From NCBI GenBank assembly GCA_035601835.1, contig DATNNM010000015.1, positions 62,001-126,000 on the forward strand: a stretch of DNA of 64,000 nucleotides, in the 5' to 3' direction. Source of the stretch: Candidatus Tumulicola sp. Its GTDB lineage: Bacteria > Vulcanimicrobiota > Vulcanimicrobiia > Eremiobacterales > Eremiobacteraceae. This document shows, one piece after another, positions 34,452 to 42,625 of the stretch (the first letter of the stretch is position 1; the number at the start of each line of letters is the position of its first letter). The notes beneath the pieces are model-generated. The model had not been told where the DNA came from. It did no database searches and saw only the letters and a list, made by a program, of their open reading frames with translations. A program made the translations under genes and the position numbers.

Positions 34452-36374
34452 ATGGCTACCTTCTCGCTGCCGGCGCCGGAGCGTGCCGTCGTCGTGGAGC
34501 TCGTGGACACGTTTGCCCCGCCGGGCAGCGACGTTACGACGGTCGCGCGCACGGTGGAGTCGGCGCTTGGTCTTCTCGAGCCGCGCAAGCGCGATCAGCT
34601 TCGCGGATTGTTGCGCATGTTGGGCGGACGGTTGTTGAGCGCGCTGCTCATCGGACGACTCTCTTCTTTTCCGGGGCTGTCGCGCGAGGATCGCGAGCGG
34701 CTGCTGCTTGCGATGGGCGACTCCGGCTTGAGTGCGATGCGCTCGGGCTTTCAAGCCTTCAAGCGCCTGTGCTTGTTCGCGTCGTACGCGGCGGTAGATG
34801 AGCGGGGCCGCAATCCTTTGTGGCCGCTGATCGGTTATCCGGGTCCGCGCGCGGATCGGGTTGGTGCTGCAGGGCCGCTGCCCACGTCGCCGCTTCCGGT
34901 GGTGTCTGTGGATTCCGTGGTGTCTGCTGACGTCGTGGTCGTCGGTTCCGGAGCCGGCGGCGGCGTTGCTGCGGCGCTTTTCGCGCGCGCCGGCCGTCGT
35001 GTGGTGGTGCTCGAGGCCGGACCGAATCCCGATCCTGCGCACTTGTCGCAGCTCGAAGGCGAAGCGATGGCTTCCATGTATCTCGACCATGCCACCGCGG
35101 CCACTGAGGATGTTTCGGTCGTGCTGCTTGCGGGTGCGTGCGTCGGCGGCGGCACCACGATCAATTGGTGTACGAGTTTGCCGATCTCGGAAAAGGTCGC
35201 AGCGCAATGGAGCGATGCGAGCGGCGGCGTCGATTTCGCTGGGGCTTTTAAGCCGCACTACGATGCGGTCGTCGCGCGTTTGGAGATAGCGCCTTCGAGT
35301 ATGCACAATGCCAACAACGCGGCGCTGCTGCGCGGGTGTCAGGCGCTGGGATGGCACGCGTCCGAGAATCCGCGCAATGCGGCGGGTTGCGGCGAAGGCT
35401 GCGGCTATTGCGGCTTCGGCTGCGCGTACGGCTGCAAACGCTCCACGCAGGCGACCTACTTGCGCGATGCTCTTGATGCGGGCGCCGCGATCGTGCCCGG
35501 AGCGCGCGTCGAGTATGTGCTGCTCGAAGATGGCGTGGTGCGCGGCGTCGAGGCGGTCGTGGACGGCGTGACTTCGGTGGTCAGGGCTCCGGTCGTGGTG
35601 ATCGCGGCGGGCAGTCTGCGATCGCCGGGTATCTTGGCGCGCAGCGGCGTCGCTTCCGCACACGTGGGCCGACACTTACATCTGCATCCCACCACGGCGA
35701 TCTTCGCAGGGTTCGACGAGCCCATCGAGACGTGGCGCGGCGGCATGCAGACCGTCTATTCGGATCAGTTCGGCGACATCGACGATGCATACGGCGTGAC
35801 GATGGAAGTCGCGCCGGCCCATCCGGGATTGTCGGCCTTTGCTATTTCCTGGCGCGGGCGAGCGCCGCACTTCGAGGTCATGCGGGATTCGCGCAATGCG
35901 GCCGCGTTCATCGCGTTGACGCGCGATCGCGGTGAGGGCCGCGTGGATCTCAAGAACGACGGCGTCGACTACCGCCTGGACCCCTACGATGCGCGGCACA
36001 TGCTCGCGGGCTTGCAGGGCACGGTGGAGGTGGCGTTCGCGGCGGGTGCTCGGCACGTGATCACGCTGCATTCCAAGCCGCTCGAGCTGCGCAGGGAGAA
36101 CGCGTCTGCGGAGCGGCGGCGCGCGTTCGCCGAGGCGATCGCGCGCGCGAGCGTGGCGCCGAACCAGATCGGGCTGTTCTCAGCGCACCAGATGGGGACG
36201 TGCCGGATGCATCGCGATCCGGCTCAGGGCGTCGTAGATGAGTTCGGGGCGGTGCACGGCGTGCGAGGGTTGCTAGTGGCGGACGCTTCGGTGTTTCCGC
36301 TTGCGTCAGGCGTCAATCCGATGCTGACGATCATGGCGCTGGCGCATCGCTCGACGTCGCATCACGTCGCCTGA
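34452..36374 (+). CDS. GMC-family FAD oxidoreductase (long-chain alcohol oxidase-like)
   Basis: 640 residues. An N-terminal helical region of about 140 residues precedes the FAD-binding fold VVVGSGAGGGVAAALFARAG. The flavin-linked region has GGGTTINWCTSLP, and a Cys-rich segment GCGEGCGYCGFGCAYGCK follows, as in the fatty-alcohol-oxidase branch of the family. The catalytic His is probably in SAHQMGTCRM and the Asn in SGVNPMLTIM. It oxidises a primary alcohol, perhaps a long-chain one. The 44-bp divergent gap from proline dehydrogenase leaves little space for regulation. Confidence 0.88.
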   Translation: MATFSLPAPERAVVVELVDTFAPPGSDVTTVARTVESALGLLEPRKRDQLRGLLRMLGGRLLSALLIGRLSSFPGLSREDRERLLLAMGDSGLSAMRSGFQAFKRLCLFASYAAVDERGRNPLWPLIGYPGPRADRVGAAGPLPTSPLPVVSVDSVVSADVVVVGSGAGGGVAAALFARAGRRVVVLEAGPNPDPAHLSQLEGEAMASMYLDHATAATEDVSVVLLAGACVGGGTTINWCTSLPISEKVAAQWSDASGGVDFAGAFKPHYDAVVARLEIAPSSMHNANNAALLRGCQALGWHASENPRNAAGCGEGCGYCGFGCAYGCKRSTQATYLRDALDAGAAIVPGARVEYVLLEDGVVRGVEAVVDGVTSVVRAPVVVIAAGSLRSPGILARSGVASAHVGRHLHLHPTTAIFAGFDEPIETWRGGMQTVYSDQFGDIDDAYGVTMEVAPAHPGLSAFAISWRGRAPHFEVMRDSRNAAAFIALTRDRGEGRVDLKNDGVDYRLDPYDARHMLAGLQGTVEVAFAAGARHVITLHSKPLELRRENASAERRRAFAEAIARASVAPNQIGLFSAHQMGTCRMHRDPAQGVVDEFGAVHGVRGLLVADASVFPLASGVNPMLTIMALAHRSTSHHVA

Positions 36375-36412
36375 CCGGCAGCCTCAAACGTCCGGTCCGA
36401 GCTGCGACGCTC

Positions 36413-36961
36413 TCAACTAATTAACTTGGACCTTGCTTCAGTTAATTCAGCACGCTCAGCTTCAGACAACTGTTTCTCCCAGGGCGTGAGGACGAAAACA
36501 AATCGTTCCCACTCGCCGCGAGTCTTCAAGAAGTTGGCGAGGGTCCGTGCTTGCACCAGACTGCGCCGTCTAGCGCCATCGTCTGACCTCGTTGTCGCCG
36601 ATTCTAGGACCCCGTGAAAAAATGCTTGATCTCCAGAAAGTGCCGGCCCGCAGTAGTCCTTCACGTAGGCGGCAAGTCTGCGGACATCTTGCTCGATATC
36701 CCACGGTAAATAGGCCGACCTCGTTCGAACATCGATCCCCAAAGAAGCCATTATGTCGTAAATGCCAAAAACGCGAATCCCTTCATAGCCGTCCTGTGGA
36801 CCGAGTTCAACGCCGACCTCTCTTGAAATTCTCCCATGATATATCTGGACGACCGCCTTGGAGGACTCGTACCGAACGAATTGATCAGCCGTCTTGACGA
36901 CACGAAAACCTGATTCTTCCAGAAATTGGAAGTACCGGCGTGCCAGCTTTGAAAAATCCAA
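36413..36961 (-). CDS. Protein of unknown function
   Basis: 182 residues, no signal peptide or membrane helix. N-terminal LARRYFQFLEESGFRVVKTADQFVRYESSKAV resembles the start of small domains that pair with toxins or restriction-like systems, but there is no recognised family and no partner gene. The gene is lower in GC than its surroundings. A short fragment resembling a deleted REP-like unit (36395-36410) lies just past its stop. Confidence 0.6.
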   Translation of the reverse strand: MDFSKLARRYFQFLEESGFRVVKTADQFVRYESSKAVVQIYHGRISREVGVELGPQDGYEGIRVFGIYDIMASLGIDVRTRSAYLPWDIEQDVRRLAAYVKDYCGPALSGDQAFFHGVLESATTRSDDGARRRSLVQARTLANFLKTRGEWERFVFVLTPWEKQLSEAERAELTEARSKLIS

Positions 36962-36979
36962 ACCTCTTCATCCTGGCTT

Positions 36980-37015
36980 CCGGGGCTAAAGCCCCGGCAC
37001 TACATCCGAGGTTCC
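36980..37015 (+). repeat. REP-like family A unit plus truncated family B fragment
   Basis: Family A at 36980-37004, followed by TCCGAGGTTCC at about 37005-37015, the left end of a family B stem with the rest lost. Confidence 0.88.
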
Positions 37016-37017
37016 CG

Positions 37018-37398
37018 TTAGCGCGGCTTTAGTTGATGGAGAATGAACTCGTTGCCCTCGCTGTCCAGAGCGAAAGCCAGAAAACAGCCGGGGGTCTCGT
37101 AAACTTTCGCATCGTCCTCGAATTTGATCCCGTTCGTCTTGCATGCCGCGACCGCCGCGTTGATGTCCTCGACGCCGAAATGAACTCCGCCTAACTTCTC
37201 CCACGGCGCGTTCGGCGGCTTAATGATGCCGAACGTCTCGCCGGTCGGAAAGGTCCATTCCACTCCAACGGGCTGGAAACTCAACGTCGGGGCAAAGCCC
37301 AGCAGGTCGGTGTAGAACTTCGTCGCCCGGTCGAGGTCCTTGACCAAGTACGAGGTCGTGTCTACGCCTCGGATTCCGATTTTGCTTGCAGTTGTCAT
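37018..37398 (-). CDS. VOC/glyoxalase-like domain protein
   Basis: 126 residues forming one vicinal oxygen chelate domain (paired beta-alpha-beta-beta-beta modules): TTSYLVKDLDRATKFYTDLLGF, then GVHFGVEDINAAVAACKTNG and CFLAFALDSEGNEFILHQL. Family members are glyoxalases, ring-cleavage dioxygenases and antibiotic-binding proteins; the substrate is not evident. Two other VOC genes are in this window (40800 and 49164). Confidence 0.85.
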   Translation of the reverse strand: MTTASKIGIRGVDTTSYLVKDLDRATKFYTDLLGFAPTLSFQPVGVEWTFPTGETFGIIKPPNAPWEKLGGVHFGVEDINAAVAACKTNGIKFEDDAKVYETPGCFLAFALDSEGNEFILHQLKPR

Positions 37399-37412
37399 GA
37401 GTTCACCTTTTT

Positions 37413-37527
37413 CCGGGGCTAAAGCCCCGGCACTACGTTCACGGACCTAAAGGTCCGTGGCTACATTCACACGCCTGAGCTTCGCTCGGGACGCTACATA
37501 CTCCGGGGCTAAAGCCCCGGCACTACA
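37413..37527 (+). repeat. Array of four REP-like units (A, C, B, A)
   Basis: Family A at 37413-37437, C at 37442-37465, a B variant at 37474-37498 (CCTGAGC/GCTCGGG, one mismatch) and A at 37503-37527. All face the same way and fill the gap between two minus-strand genes. Confidence 0.93.
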
Positions 37528-37546
37528 ATCGAGGTTAACACGACTA

Positions 37547-37996
37547 TTAGCGCTTCAGGTAGCTTTTGCCGGAGGCGTCCACGAGTTCGGACGCTGTGGT
37601 CCACACCTCGGCGCCTTTGAGCTTGCCGCTCGTGACGTGCACGCGCACCTCGAAGTCCTCTCGGCCCAGATATTGAAACCGCTTCGTGTCCTCCACCGCG
37701 CCGCTCGTACCATTGGAAAGTACCGACACATGGTCTGCCATCGCGTCGAGTACGCTTTTCTCGGCCACGTACGCCTTCGGGCTGCCGGCTGCACTGATGG
37801 TGAATCGCAGCCACGCCTCGAGCCAGGGCTGCTCGAAATATGCCCACGCTTCTTTTTGCCCGCCGATGCTGCCGTCAAAGCGCACGTAGTCGCCGCGGCC
37901 GGGCGTGTGCGGGTACGGCGACTCACTCGCGCTTGCGGGCAAAGAGAGCGCTGCGGCGATGAGCACCGCCGCGATCGCAATGATGGAACGTCTCAC
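37547..37996 (-). CDS. Secreted protein of unknown function
   Basis: 149 residues with a signal peptide (IIAIAAVLIAAALSLPASAS). The mature domain has DYVRFDGSIGGQKEAWAYF and FEVRVHVTSGKLKGAEVWT, a small alpha/beta fold. The gene starts 12 bp downstream of a second exported-protein gene on the same strand, so the two are probably one operon. No family recognised. Confidence 0.7.
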   Translation of the reverse strand: MRRSIIAIAAVLIAAALSLPASASESPYPHTPGRGDYVRFDGSIGGQKEAWAYFEQPWLEAWLRFTISAAGSPKAYVAEKSVLDAMADHVSVLSNGTSGAVEDTKRFQYLGREDFEVRVHVTSGKLKGAEVWTTASELVDASGKSYLKR

Positions 37997-38008
37997 TTCG
38001 TGGTCTCC

Positions 38009-38686
38009 CTACGGTCCGACGCGCGGCGTGACGGTCGCTGCGACACCGCCAGCCGGCGGTTGCGTGGGGCTGTAATCCGGCGGCGGTGAGGGCGACGCAC
38101 CAGCCGCGTAGCCCGTCGGCACCGCGGTTGCGCGCGTCGACGCGCTCGGCGAGAGATCGCTGCCGCACAGCGTCGTCAGCGACTTGCGCGCCGCTGCGAT
38201 CGAAGGCTGGCTTGCAAGCCTCGTGTATTGCGCCGACCACGCGAAGTCGCCATGGATCATCGTCATGTGCTCGACCACGAACGGTCGCCCATTCGATACG
38301 CCGCCGTACGAGAAGTAGTGGCCCGGGCCGCCGTAGCAGACGGCCGCGTCCGAAAACGAGCCCAGCTTGAATCCCGGCACGCCGCTTTGCAGCGCTTTGA
38401 GCTGCTGCGAATCGTAGGCCTGCGCCGTGAGACGCGTGGCGGCGCGCGCGACGACGATGTTCTGGCGGAACGAGGCGTTGCCGGGCAAGCGCCAGATCAA
38501 GACGCCGGCGTTGTTCCTGACGTACTGCCAGCCCGGCGGCGGGGTGAACGGAAGGTAGCCGGGTGCGGCGGACGCTGCCAGTGCTGAAATGATACCTGCG
38601 GCCGCGGCAACCGCCCCGAACCAGAGCGGCGAAGTCGTGCGGCGCGCAAAGATGCGCTCGGTCGCGTCGTGAACGGTAGTGCTCAT
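38009..38686 (-). CDS. Membrane-anchored protein of unknown function
   Basis: 225 residues. One transmembrane helix near residues 20-42 (LWFGAVAAAAGIISALAAS), then an extracytoplasmic domain with PPPGWQYVRNNAGVLIWRLP, and a Pro/Ser-rich tail (ASPSPPPDYSPTQPPAGG). PPGW...NNAGVLIWRLPG suggests a binding or lipoprotein-like fold seen in exported proteins of this kind. Divergent from the 704-residue gene with 2 bp between the start codons. Confidence 0.65.
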   Translation of the reverse strand: MSTTVHDATERIFARRTTSPLWFGAVAAAAGIISALAASAAPGYLPFTPPPGWQYVRNNAGVLIWRLPGNASFRQNIVVARAATRLTAQAYDSQQLKALQSGVPGFKLGSFSDAAVCYGGPGHYFSYGGVSNGRPFVVEHMTMIHGDFAWSAQYTRLASQPSIAAARKSLTTLCGSDLSPSASTRATAVPTGYAAGASPSPPPDYSPTQPPAGGVAATVTPRVGP

Positions 38687-38688
38687 AG

Positions 38689-40803
38689 ATGTCTTGTGTA
38701 TCGGCCTTCCCGCCGGAGAACGTTACGCGGCGCGCGGTCTTCCTTGCGCTCGCGGGCATGGCGCTTGCTTGGACGCCCGCGCAAGGCCTTGCGCAGCCGC
38801 GCCCGGATGTCGACTTGCAACTTCGTGACGGCCGTTACCTTCACTTGCTGCCCCTGCCGTTCGGCCAACTGCGGGGCGTGGTCGTCGGCGCTGCTCGCTT
38901 CGACGCCGCCGGCACGCGCGCCGTTTTGATCGCGACGTTCGCCGGCGCCGGCGTCAACGGCGATTGGCGCACGGCGTCGCCGACGCAGGCGTTTCTGGTC
39001 GACGCCGGCCGGCGCGCGCTCACCCAATTGAGCACCGATGGCCGCGCGACGTCGGTCGTATGGTCAGGACCGACAACGGTCCGCGTTTCGGACGGGGGTC
39101 AGCACCAGACCATCGACGTGGGCAGCGCGTCCGACGTCGGGGCGCCCTTCGCGCGCATCGCGTCCGACTCCGCGGTTTCTTCAGGCAGCTTCGTGTCGCC
39201 GAAAGCGACCGATCGCTTGTCGGTGTGGCGCCGCTCCGATGGCCGGTATGCGATCTCGCAAGTCGGCGCGCGCGCGCTGCGCATCGAAGGCGTCGCTGCG
39301 AACGGCGCGTTCGCGATCATCGGCGCTTTCGCCGCGTGGATCGACGGCCAGCGCAAGCCAGGACGCCTCTTCGATCGACTCGGCCCGGACAATGCGGCGC
39401 CACTGAATTTTTCCGGCTCGCCCTACGGCGATGCGCTTGTTCCCATCCTGCCGCTCGGCTCCCCCGTGTACCAAGGCGCGTATCGCAACGGCATGGCGTA
39501 CTTCGCGTTTTCGTACGGGGTCGAGCGCATCGTCGCCGCGACGCCGGATTTCGTGAACTTCATCTTCCCGGTTCTGCCGCACGAGCCGATCTTCACGGTG
39601 GGCGACGGTCTTGGAGCCGGATCCGACGGTCGACTCTACTTCTTCCGGCCGGAAGAGGATCAGATGCTGTTCTGGCGCGGCGGTTCGTATCATCGCTACG
39701 CGATGAGCATCCCTGACGAAGCGCGCGACATGGCGCCGCTCGCGCGGGCGATGGCCGGTATCGTCAAAGGCGAGACGCTGTGGCCGCCGCTGCGGCCCTC
39801 GGAGGATGCGCTCGACGCCGCGATGCTCGAGTGGCGCTTTTATCCCGTCGGTCCTTTGACCGGCACGCGCTGGCTTGCCTCGCATCTCGGTCGTTTGCTG
39901 GCGGGCGACGCTTCGGGTAATTTTTCGGTCGTCGAATCGCCGCTGTTCCCGTTCGCCGTGCTCGGTCGCAGCGACGATGGACGCGTGTGGGGCGCGGCGC
40001 CGCTTGACCGGCAAGCCGCCGGCCCGCTGATCGCTGATTCGCATAGCGCGCTGTGGTGGACGCGCGACGGCAGGTCGTGGCATCATGAGGCGACGTTTGC
40101 GGGCGATGTCGGCGCCGTGGCCGTGGTCGACGGCGCTGAATGGGCCGCGTTCACGCGCAGTTCTCTGGGGCGCGCGATGATCTTCGTGGCGCGCCTCAGT
40201 GCGGACGGCTCGCCCGAAGCGCATGCCACCGGCGCGACCTACGGCGGCGAGCAGCTCTTCTTCGCGCCGGTTGCGACGGGCTTGTTCTTGGTGTGCGGCG
40301 CGACGCCGGGCCGGCGGCTCGCCGGCGAAGGCGGCACGTTAGTCGCGTATCGGCTCGATCTGGCGGCGCTGAGTATCAGCGACGTTCTCGGCGCCAACAT
40401 GTTCTTGCGCGACCGGAGCTTGCCGCGCAGAGACGTTTCTCTTCCCGCGGAGCGCTACGACGTTGCGGACGCGAGCGCGATCCTGGAGCCGACGTTGCAC
40501 TTGGCCTCCGCGCTCGGGCCGGGCCAGTGGCTGACGGTTCGAACCGACGTCGCTCCCGATGTGGATGTGCCGGGCAACGCGATCATCATGAGCATGGATC
40601 AAGAGCGTGCGTACGAATTGAAATACGCAGGCCGGCCATATCCGCTTGTGACGGTGACCACGACGCCAGAAGGCGACGATCTTGTGGTCACGCGCACGAT
40701 CGAATACGGGGTGCTGAAAGGCAAGGGTTCGGTCGAGCTATGGACCCGCGCTGGAACCGGCGCGTGGCACCGGACCTCGGTCAGGTCCAGTTTTTCTTAT
40801 TAA
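38689..40803 (+). CDS. Large exported protein of unknown function, possible beta-propeller
   Basis: 704 residues. Near the N-terminus RRAVFLALAGMALAWTPAQGLA is a likely Tat-type signal peptide, though the RR motif is short. The body has many repeating strand-turn units (AAWIDGQRKPGRLF, GAGSDGRLYFFRPEEDQMLF, SHSALWWTRDGRSWHHEATF), consistent with a beta-propeller or sialidase-like fold with Trp-containing Asp-box-like turns. I cannot assign a family. Divergent from the membrane-anchored gene and convergent with a VOC gene by 4 bp. Confidence 0.6.
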   Translation: MSCVSAFPPENVTRRAVFLALAGMALAWTPAQGLAQPRPDVDLQLRDGRYLHLLPLPFGQLRGVVVGAARFDAAGTRAVLIATFAGAGVNGDWRTASPTQAFLVDAGRRALTQLSTDGRATSVVWSGPTTVRVSDGGQHQTIDVGSASDVGAPFARIASDSAVSSGSFVSPKATDRLSVWRRSDGRYAISQVGARALRIEGVAANGAFAIIGAFAAWIDGQRKPGRLFDRLGPDNAAPLNFSGSPYGDALVPILPLGSPVYQGAYRNGMAYFAFSYGVERIVAATPDFVNFIFPVLPHEPIFTVGDGLGAGSDGRLYFFRPEEDQMLFWRGGSYHRYAMSIPDEARDMAPLARAMAGIVKGETLWPPLRPSEDALDAAMLEWRFYPVGPLTGTRWLASHLGRLLAGDASGNFSVVESPLFPFAVLGRSDDGRVWGAAPLDRQAAGPLIADSHSALWWTRDGRSWHHEATFAGDVGAVAVVDGAEWAAFTRSSLGRAMIFVARLSADGSPEAHATGATYGGEQLFFAPVATGLFLVCGATPGRRLAGEGGTLVAYRLDLAALSISDVLGANMFLRDRSLPRRDVSLPAERYDVADASAILEPTLHLASALGPGQWLTVRTDVAPDVDVPGNAIIMSMDQERAYELKYAGRPYPLVTVTTTPEGDDLVVTRTIEYGVLKGKGSVELWTRAGTGAWHRTSVRSSFSY

Positions 40804-41237
40804 GCGTGCTCGTGTGCCTGCTGCAGCTTCTTGATGTCAAGTTTATCCATTTGAAGCATCGCCTGCATGACGCGCTCTGATTTCGCATCATCTTCGTCTT
40901 GCAGCAGGTCGCCTAAAACGGTAGGGATGACTTGCCACGACAGCCCGAACTTGTCTTTGAGCCAGCCGCATCTTCCCTTTTCTCCGCCTTCGGAAAGTTT
41001 TTCCCACAGCTCGTCTACTTCTTGCTGCGTTTCGACGTTCACAAAAAACGATATGGCCGGCGTGAAGGTGAATTGCGGACCGCCGTTCAGTGCCATGAAT
41101 TCTTGCCCTTCGAGCTGGAATCTCGCGCTCTCGCGACTCACGCTTATGACCTTCGAGTTTCTAAAAACTGAGGTATAGAACTTCACCGCCTCTTGGACTT
41201 TGCCGTCGAACCACAAGAACGGGGTGATTTTTTGCAC
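40800..41237 (-). CDS. PhnB-like VOC domain protein
   Basis: 145 residues from the GTG before QKITPFLWFDG; the open frame continues upstream without similarity. PhnB and 3-demethylubiquinone methyltransferase-like VOC proteins have the same signature: TPFLWFDGKVQEAVKFYTSVF, NGGPQFTFTPAISFFV and CGWLKDKFGLSWQVIPTVL. The function of this subfamily is not established. The gene is the last of a possible three-gene minus-strand unit after the Pro-rich secreted protein. Confidence 0.82.
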   Translation of the reverse strand: MQKITPFLWFDGKVQEAVKFYTSVFRNSKVISVSRESARFQLEGQEFMALNGGPQFTFTPAISFFVNVETQQEVDELWEKLSEGGEKGRCGWLKDKFGLSWQVIPTVLGDLLQDEDDAKSERVMQAMLQMDKLDIKKLQQAHEHA

Positions 41238-41263
41238 GTGCGTTTCTTCTTTCTTGTCTCGAT

Positions 41264-42136
41264 TTACGTCCGCGTCGGCGATGGGTGCGGGGTGGGCGGC
41301 GCGAGCGTCGGCACCGGCAGCAGCGGCGAGGGCGCCGGGGTCGGCGTGATGGCCGGAGCGGGCGGCGGCGACAATTGCGTCGCTGCGGTCGGCGATGCAT
41401 GCGGCGTCGGCGGCGCTAGCGTGGGCACGGGCAGCAGCGGCGAGGGTGCGGTGGTCGGCGTGAAAGTCGGAATGGGCGTCGGGGTCGCCGGCGGTACGCA
41501 ATCCGGCGTCAAGATGTCGAGGTTCGGCTGACCCGGCGCGGGCGTCGGGGTCGGCGTCGGGCTGGGCGTGGGAGCCGGTGATGGCGATGGACTCGGCGTC
41601 GGCGTCGCGCGCGGCTGTCTCGGACCAAACGTCGGCGGCGGAAATTGCGGCTGGGTTGGGGGCGGCGTTGGACTCGGGCACGGCAGCGCCTCGGCGTAAT
41701 AATGTTCCGTGAAGCCGCGAGCGATGTCCGCTCTCACCTGCTTGGCGAAAAACGACTTCGGAAAGCGCCGCACGATGATGTGCATGTAGTCCCAAGCTTT
41801 GTCTTGGAACTCCTTGGTCCAGATCTTGCGGAACGCCAACGTGCCGAGGTAATAGGAGCGTGAGAGTTGCGGATCGTTGGGATATTTTTGCTCCCAGTCG
41901 TGCAGCGCTTCATCGGCCGCGCCGACCGGCGTGATGATCATGCCGAGCGTCGTGTGCGCGCCGGCGCGCACCGCCTGGTCGCGGAACGTGTTGTTGATGC
42001 CCAGGTAGCTCAGCTTCTGGCGGCCGAAATATTCATCGGCAGGCGCCGACTTCATGGGCGGCGTTACGGCGCCGGTGGCGCTGATGACCAAGGCGGCGCC
42101 CAGCGCCGCGGTCACGATCCAAGCAGGGCCTCTCAT
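41264..42136 (-). CDS. Secreted protein with proline-rich repetitive tail
   Basis: 290 residues with a signal peptide ([17 protein letters not shown]). The N-terminal half ([21 protein letters not shown] to [17 protein letters not shown]) looks like a TPR or alpha-helical domain. The second half is a Pro/Thr/Ser tail with TPTPSP-type repeats, like a wall- or periplasm-spanning linker. It carries two nearly identical blocks [18 protein letters not shown]. The cupredoxin gene lies 19 bp upstream on the same strand. Confidence 0.7.
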   Translation of the reverse strand: MRGPAWIVTAALGAALVISATGAVTPPMKSAPADEYFGRQKLSYLGINNTFRDQAVRAGAHTTLGMIITPVGAADEALHDWEQKYPNDPQLSRSYYLGTLAFRKIWTKEFQDKAWDYMHIIVRRFPKSFFAKQVRADIARGFTEHYYAEALPCPSPTPPPTQPQFPPPTFGPRQPRATPTPSPSPSPAPTPSPTPTPTPAPGQPNLDILTPDCVPPATPTPIPTFTPTTAPSPLLPVPTLAPPTPHASPTAATQLSPPPAPAITPTPAPSPLLPVPTLAPPTPHPSPTRT

Positions 42137-42155
42137 GAAGCCTTGCTACGGGGTG

Positions 42156-42530
42156 TTACTGGCCGGAATCCTTCACGGTGATCGTGGCGCGCATGTTGGG
42201 GTGGTAGTTGCACACGTAGTCGTACGTGCCGGCTTTCGTGAACTTGAAGGTATAGCTCTGGCCTTGATCGAGGTTCCCGCTATCCCACGCACCTGTGAGC
42301 GAGGTCGCAGTATGCGCGGCGCTATCTTCGTTCTTCCATAAGACGGTCGTGCCGACGGGCACGGTGAGGCTTGACGGCTTGAATGCGAAGTCCCGGATAA
42401 TGACGACGATCGGCGACGCGGCCGGGGCAGGCGAGGCCGAATAGTTCGGGTAAGCGCTTGCTGTCACTGCTACGAACAAGCCGAGTGCTAGGACCGAAAA
42501 TATTGCGATAAGTAGGGAACCTCTTGTCAT
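42156..42530 (-). CDS. Cupredoxin (plastocyanin/azurin-like copper protein)
   Basis: 124 residues: a signal peptide (SLLIAIFSVLALGLFVAVTA), a Ser/Pro linker and one cupredoxin domain. Copper ligands are visible: His in SAAHTATS, then Cys, His and Met in YVCNYHPNM. It fits a type 1 copper electron carrier or copper-binding protein in the periplasm. It heads a possible operon with the Pro-rich protein and the PhnB-like protein. An AT-rich divergent region separates it from the peptide-binding lipoprotein. Confidence 0.9.
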   Translation of the reverse strand: MTRGSLLIAIFSVLALGLFVAVTASAYPNYSASPAPAASPIVVIIRDFAFKPSSLTVPVGTTVLWKNEDSAAHTATSLTGAWDSGNLDQGQSYTFKFTKAGTYDYVCNYHPNMRATITVKDSGQ

Positions 42531-42548
42531 GGGGACCTCCGACGATTT

Positions 42549-42574
42549 TCCGAGCTAGCGCTCGGAACGCTACA
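42549..42574 (+). repeat. REP-like family B palindrome with altered loop
   Basis: TCCGAGC, loop TA, GCGCTCGGA-like right arm, tail ACGCTACA. The loop is changed to an AGCGCT self-complementary form. It lies in the divergent promoter region just upstream of the cupredoxin gene. Confidence 0.88.
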
Positions 42575-42576
42575 TT

Positions 42577-42600
42577 TACAATGTATACAACATAAACGTC
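42577..42600. promoter_or_regulatory. AT-rich palindromic site between divergent genes
   Basis: ATGTATACAA sits in an unusually AT-rich stretch between the cupredoxin gene and the peptide-binding lipoprotein gene. TGTATACA (42582-42589) is a perfect 8-bp palindrome of the GT-N(x)-AC type bound by many GntR-family regulators. No regulator gene lies nearby, so the assignment is tentative. Confidence 0.3.
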
Positions 42601-42625
42601 GCAAGTCATTCGGACGGTTCACTTA

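Noticed and set aside
34404..35675. A 423-residue minus-strand frame opposite the GMC oxidoreductase
   Set aside because: Arg/His-rich antisense frame without motifs, entirely covered by the recognised oxidoreductase.
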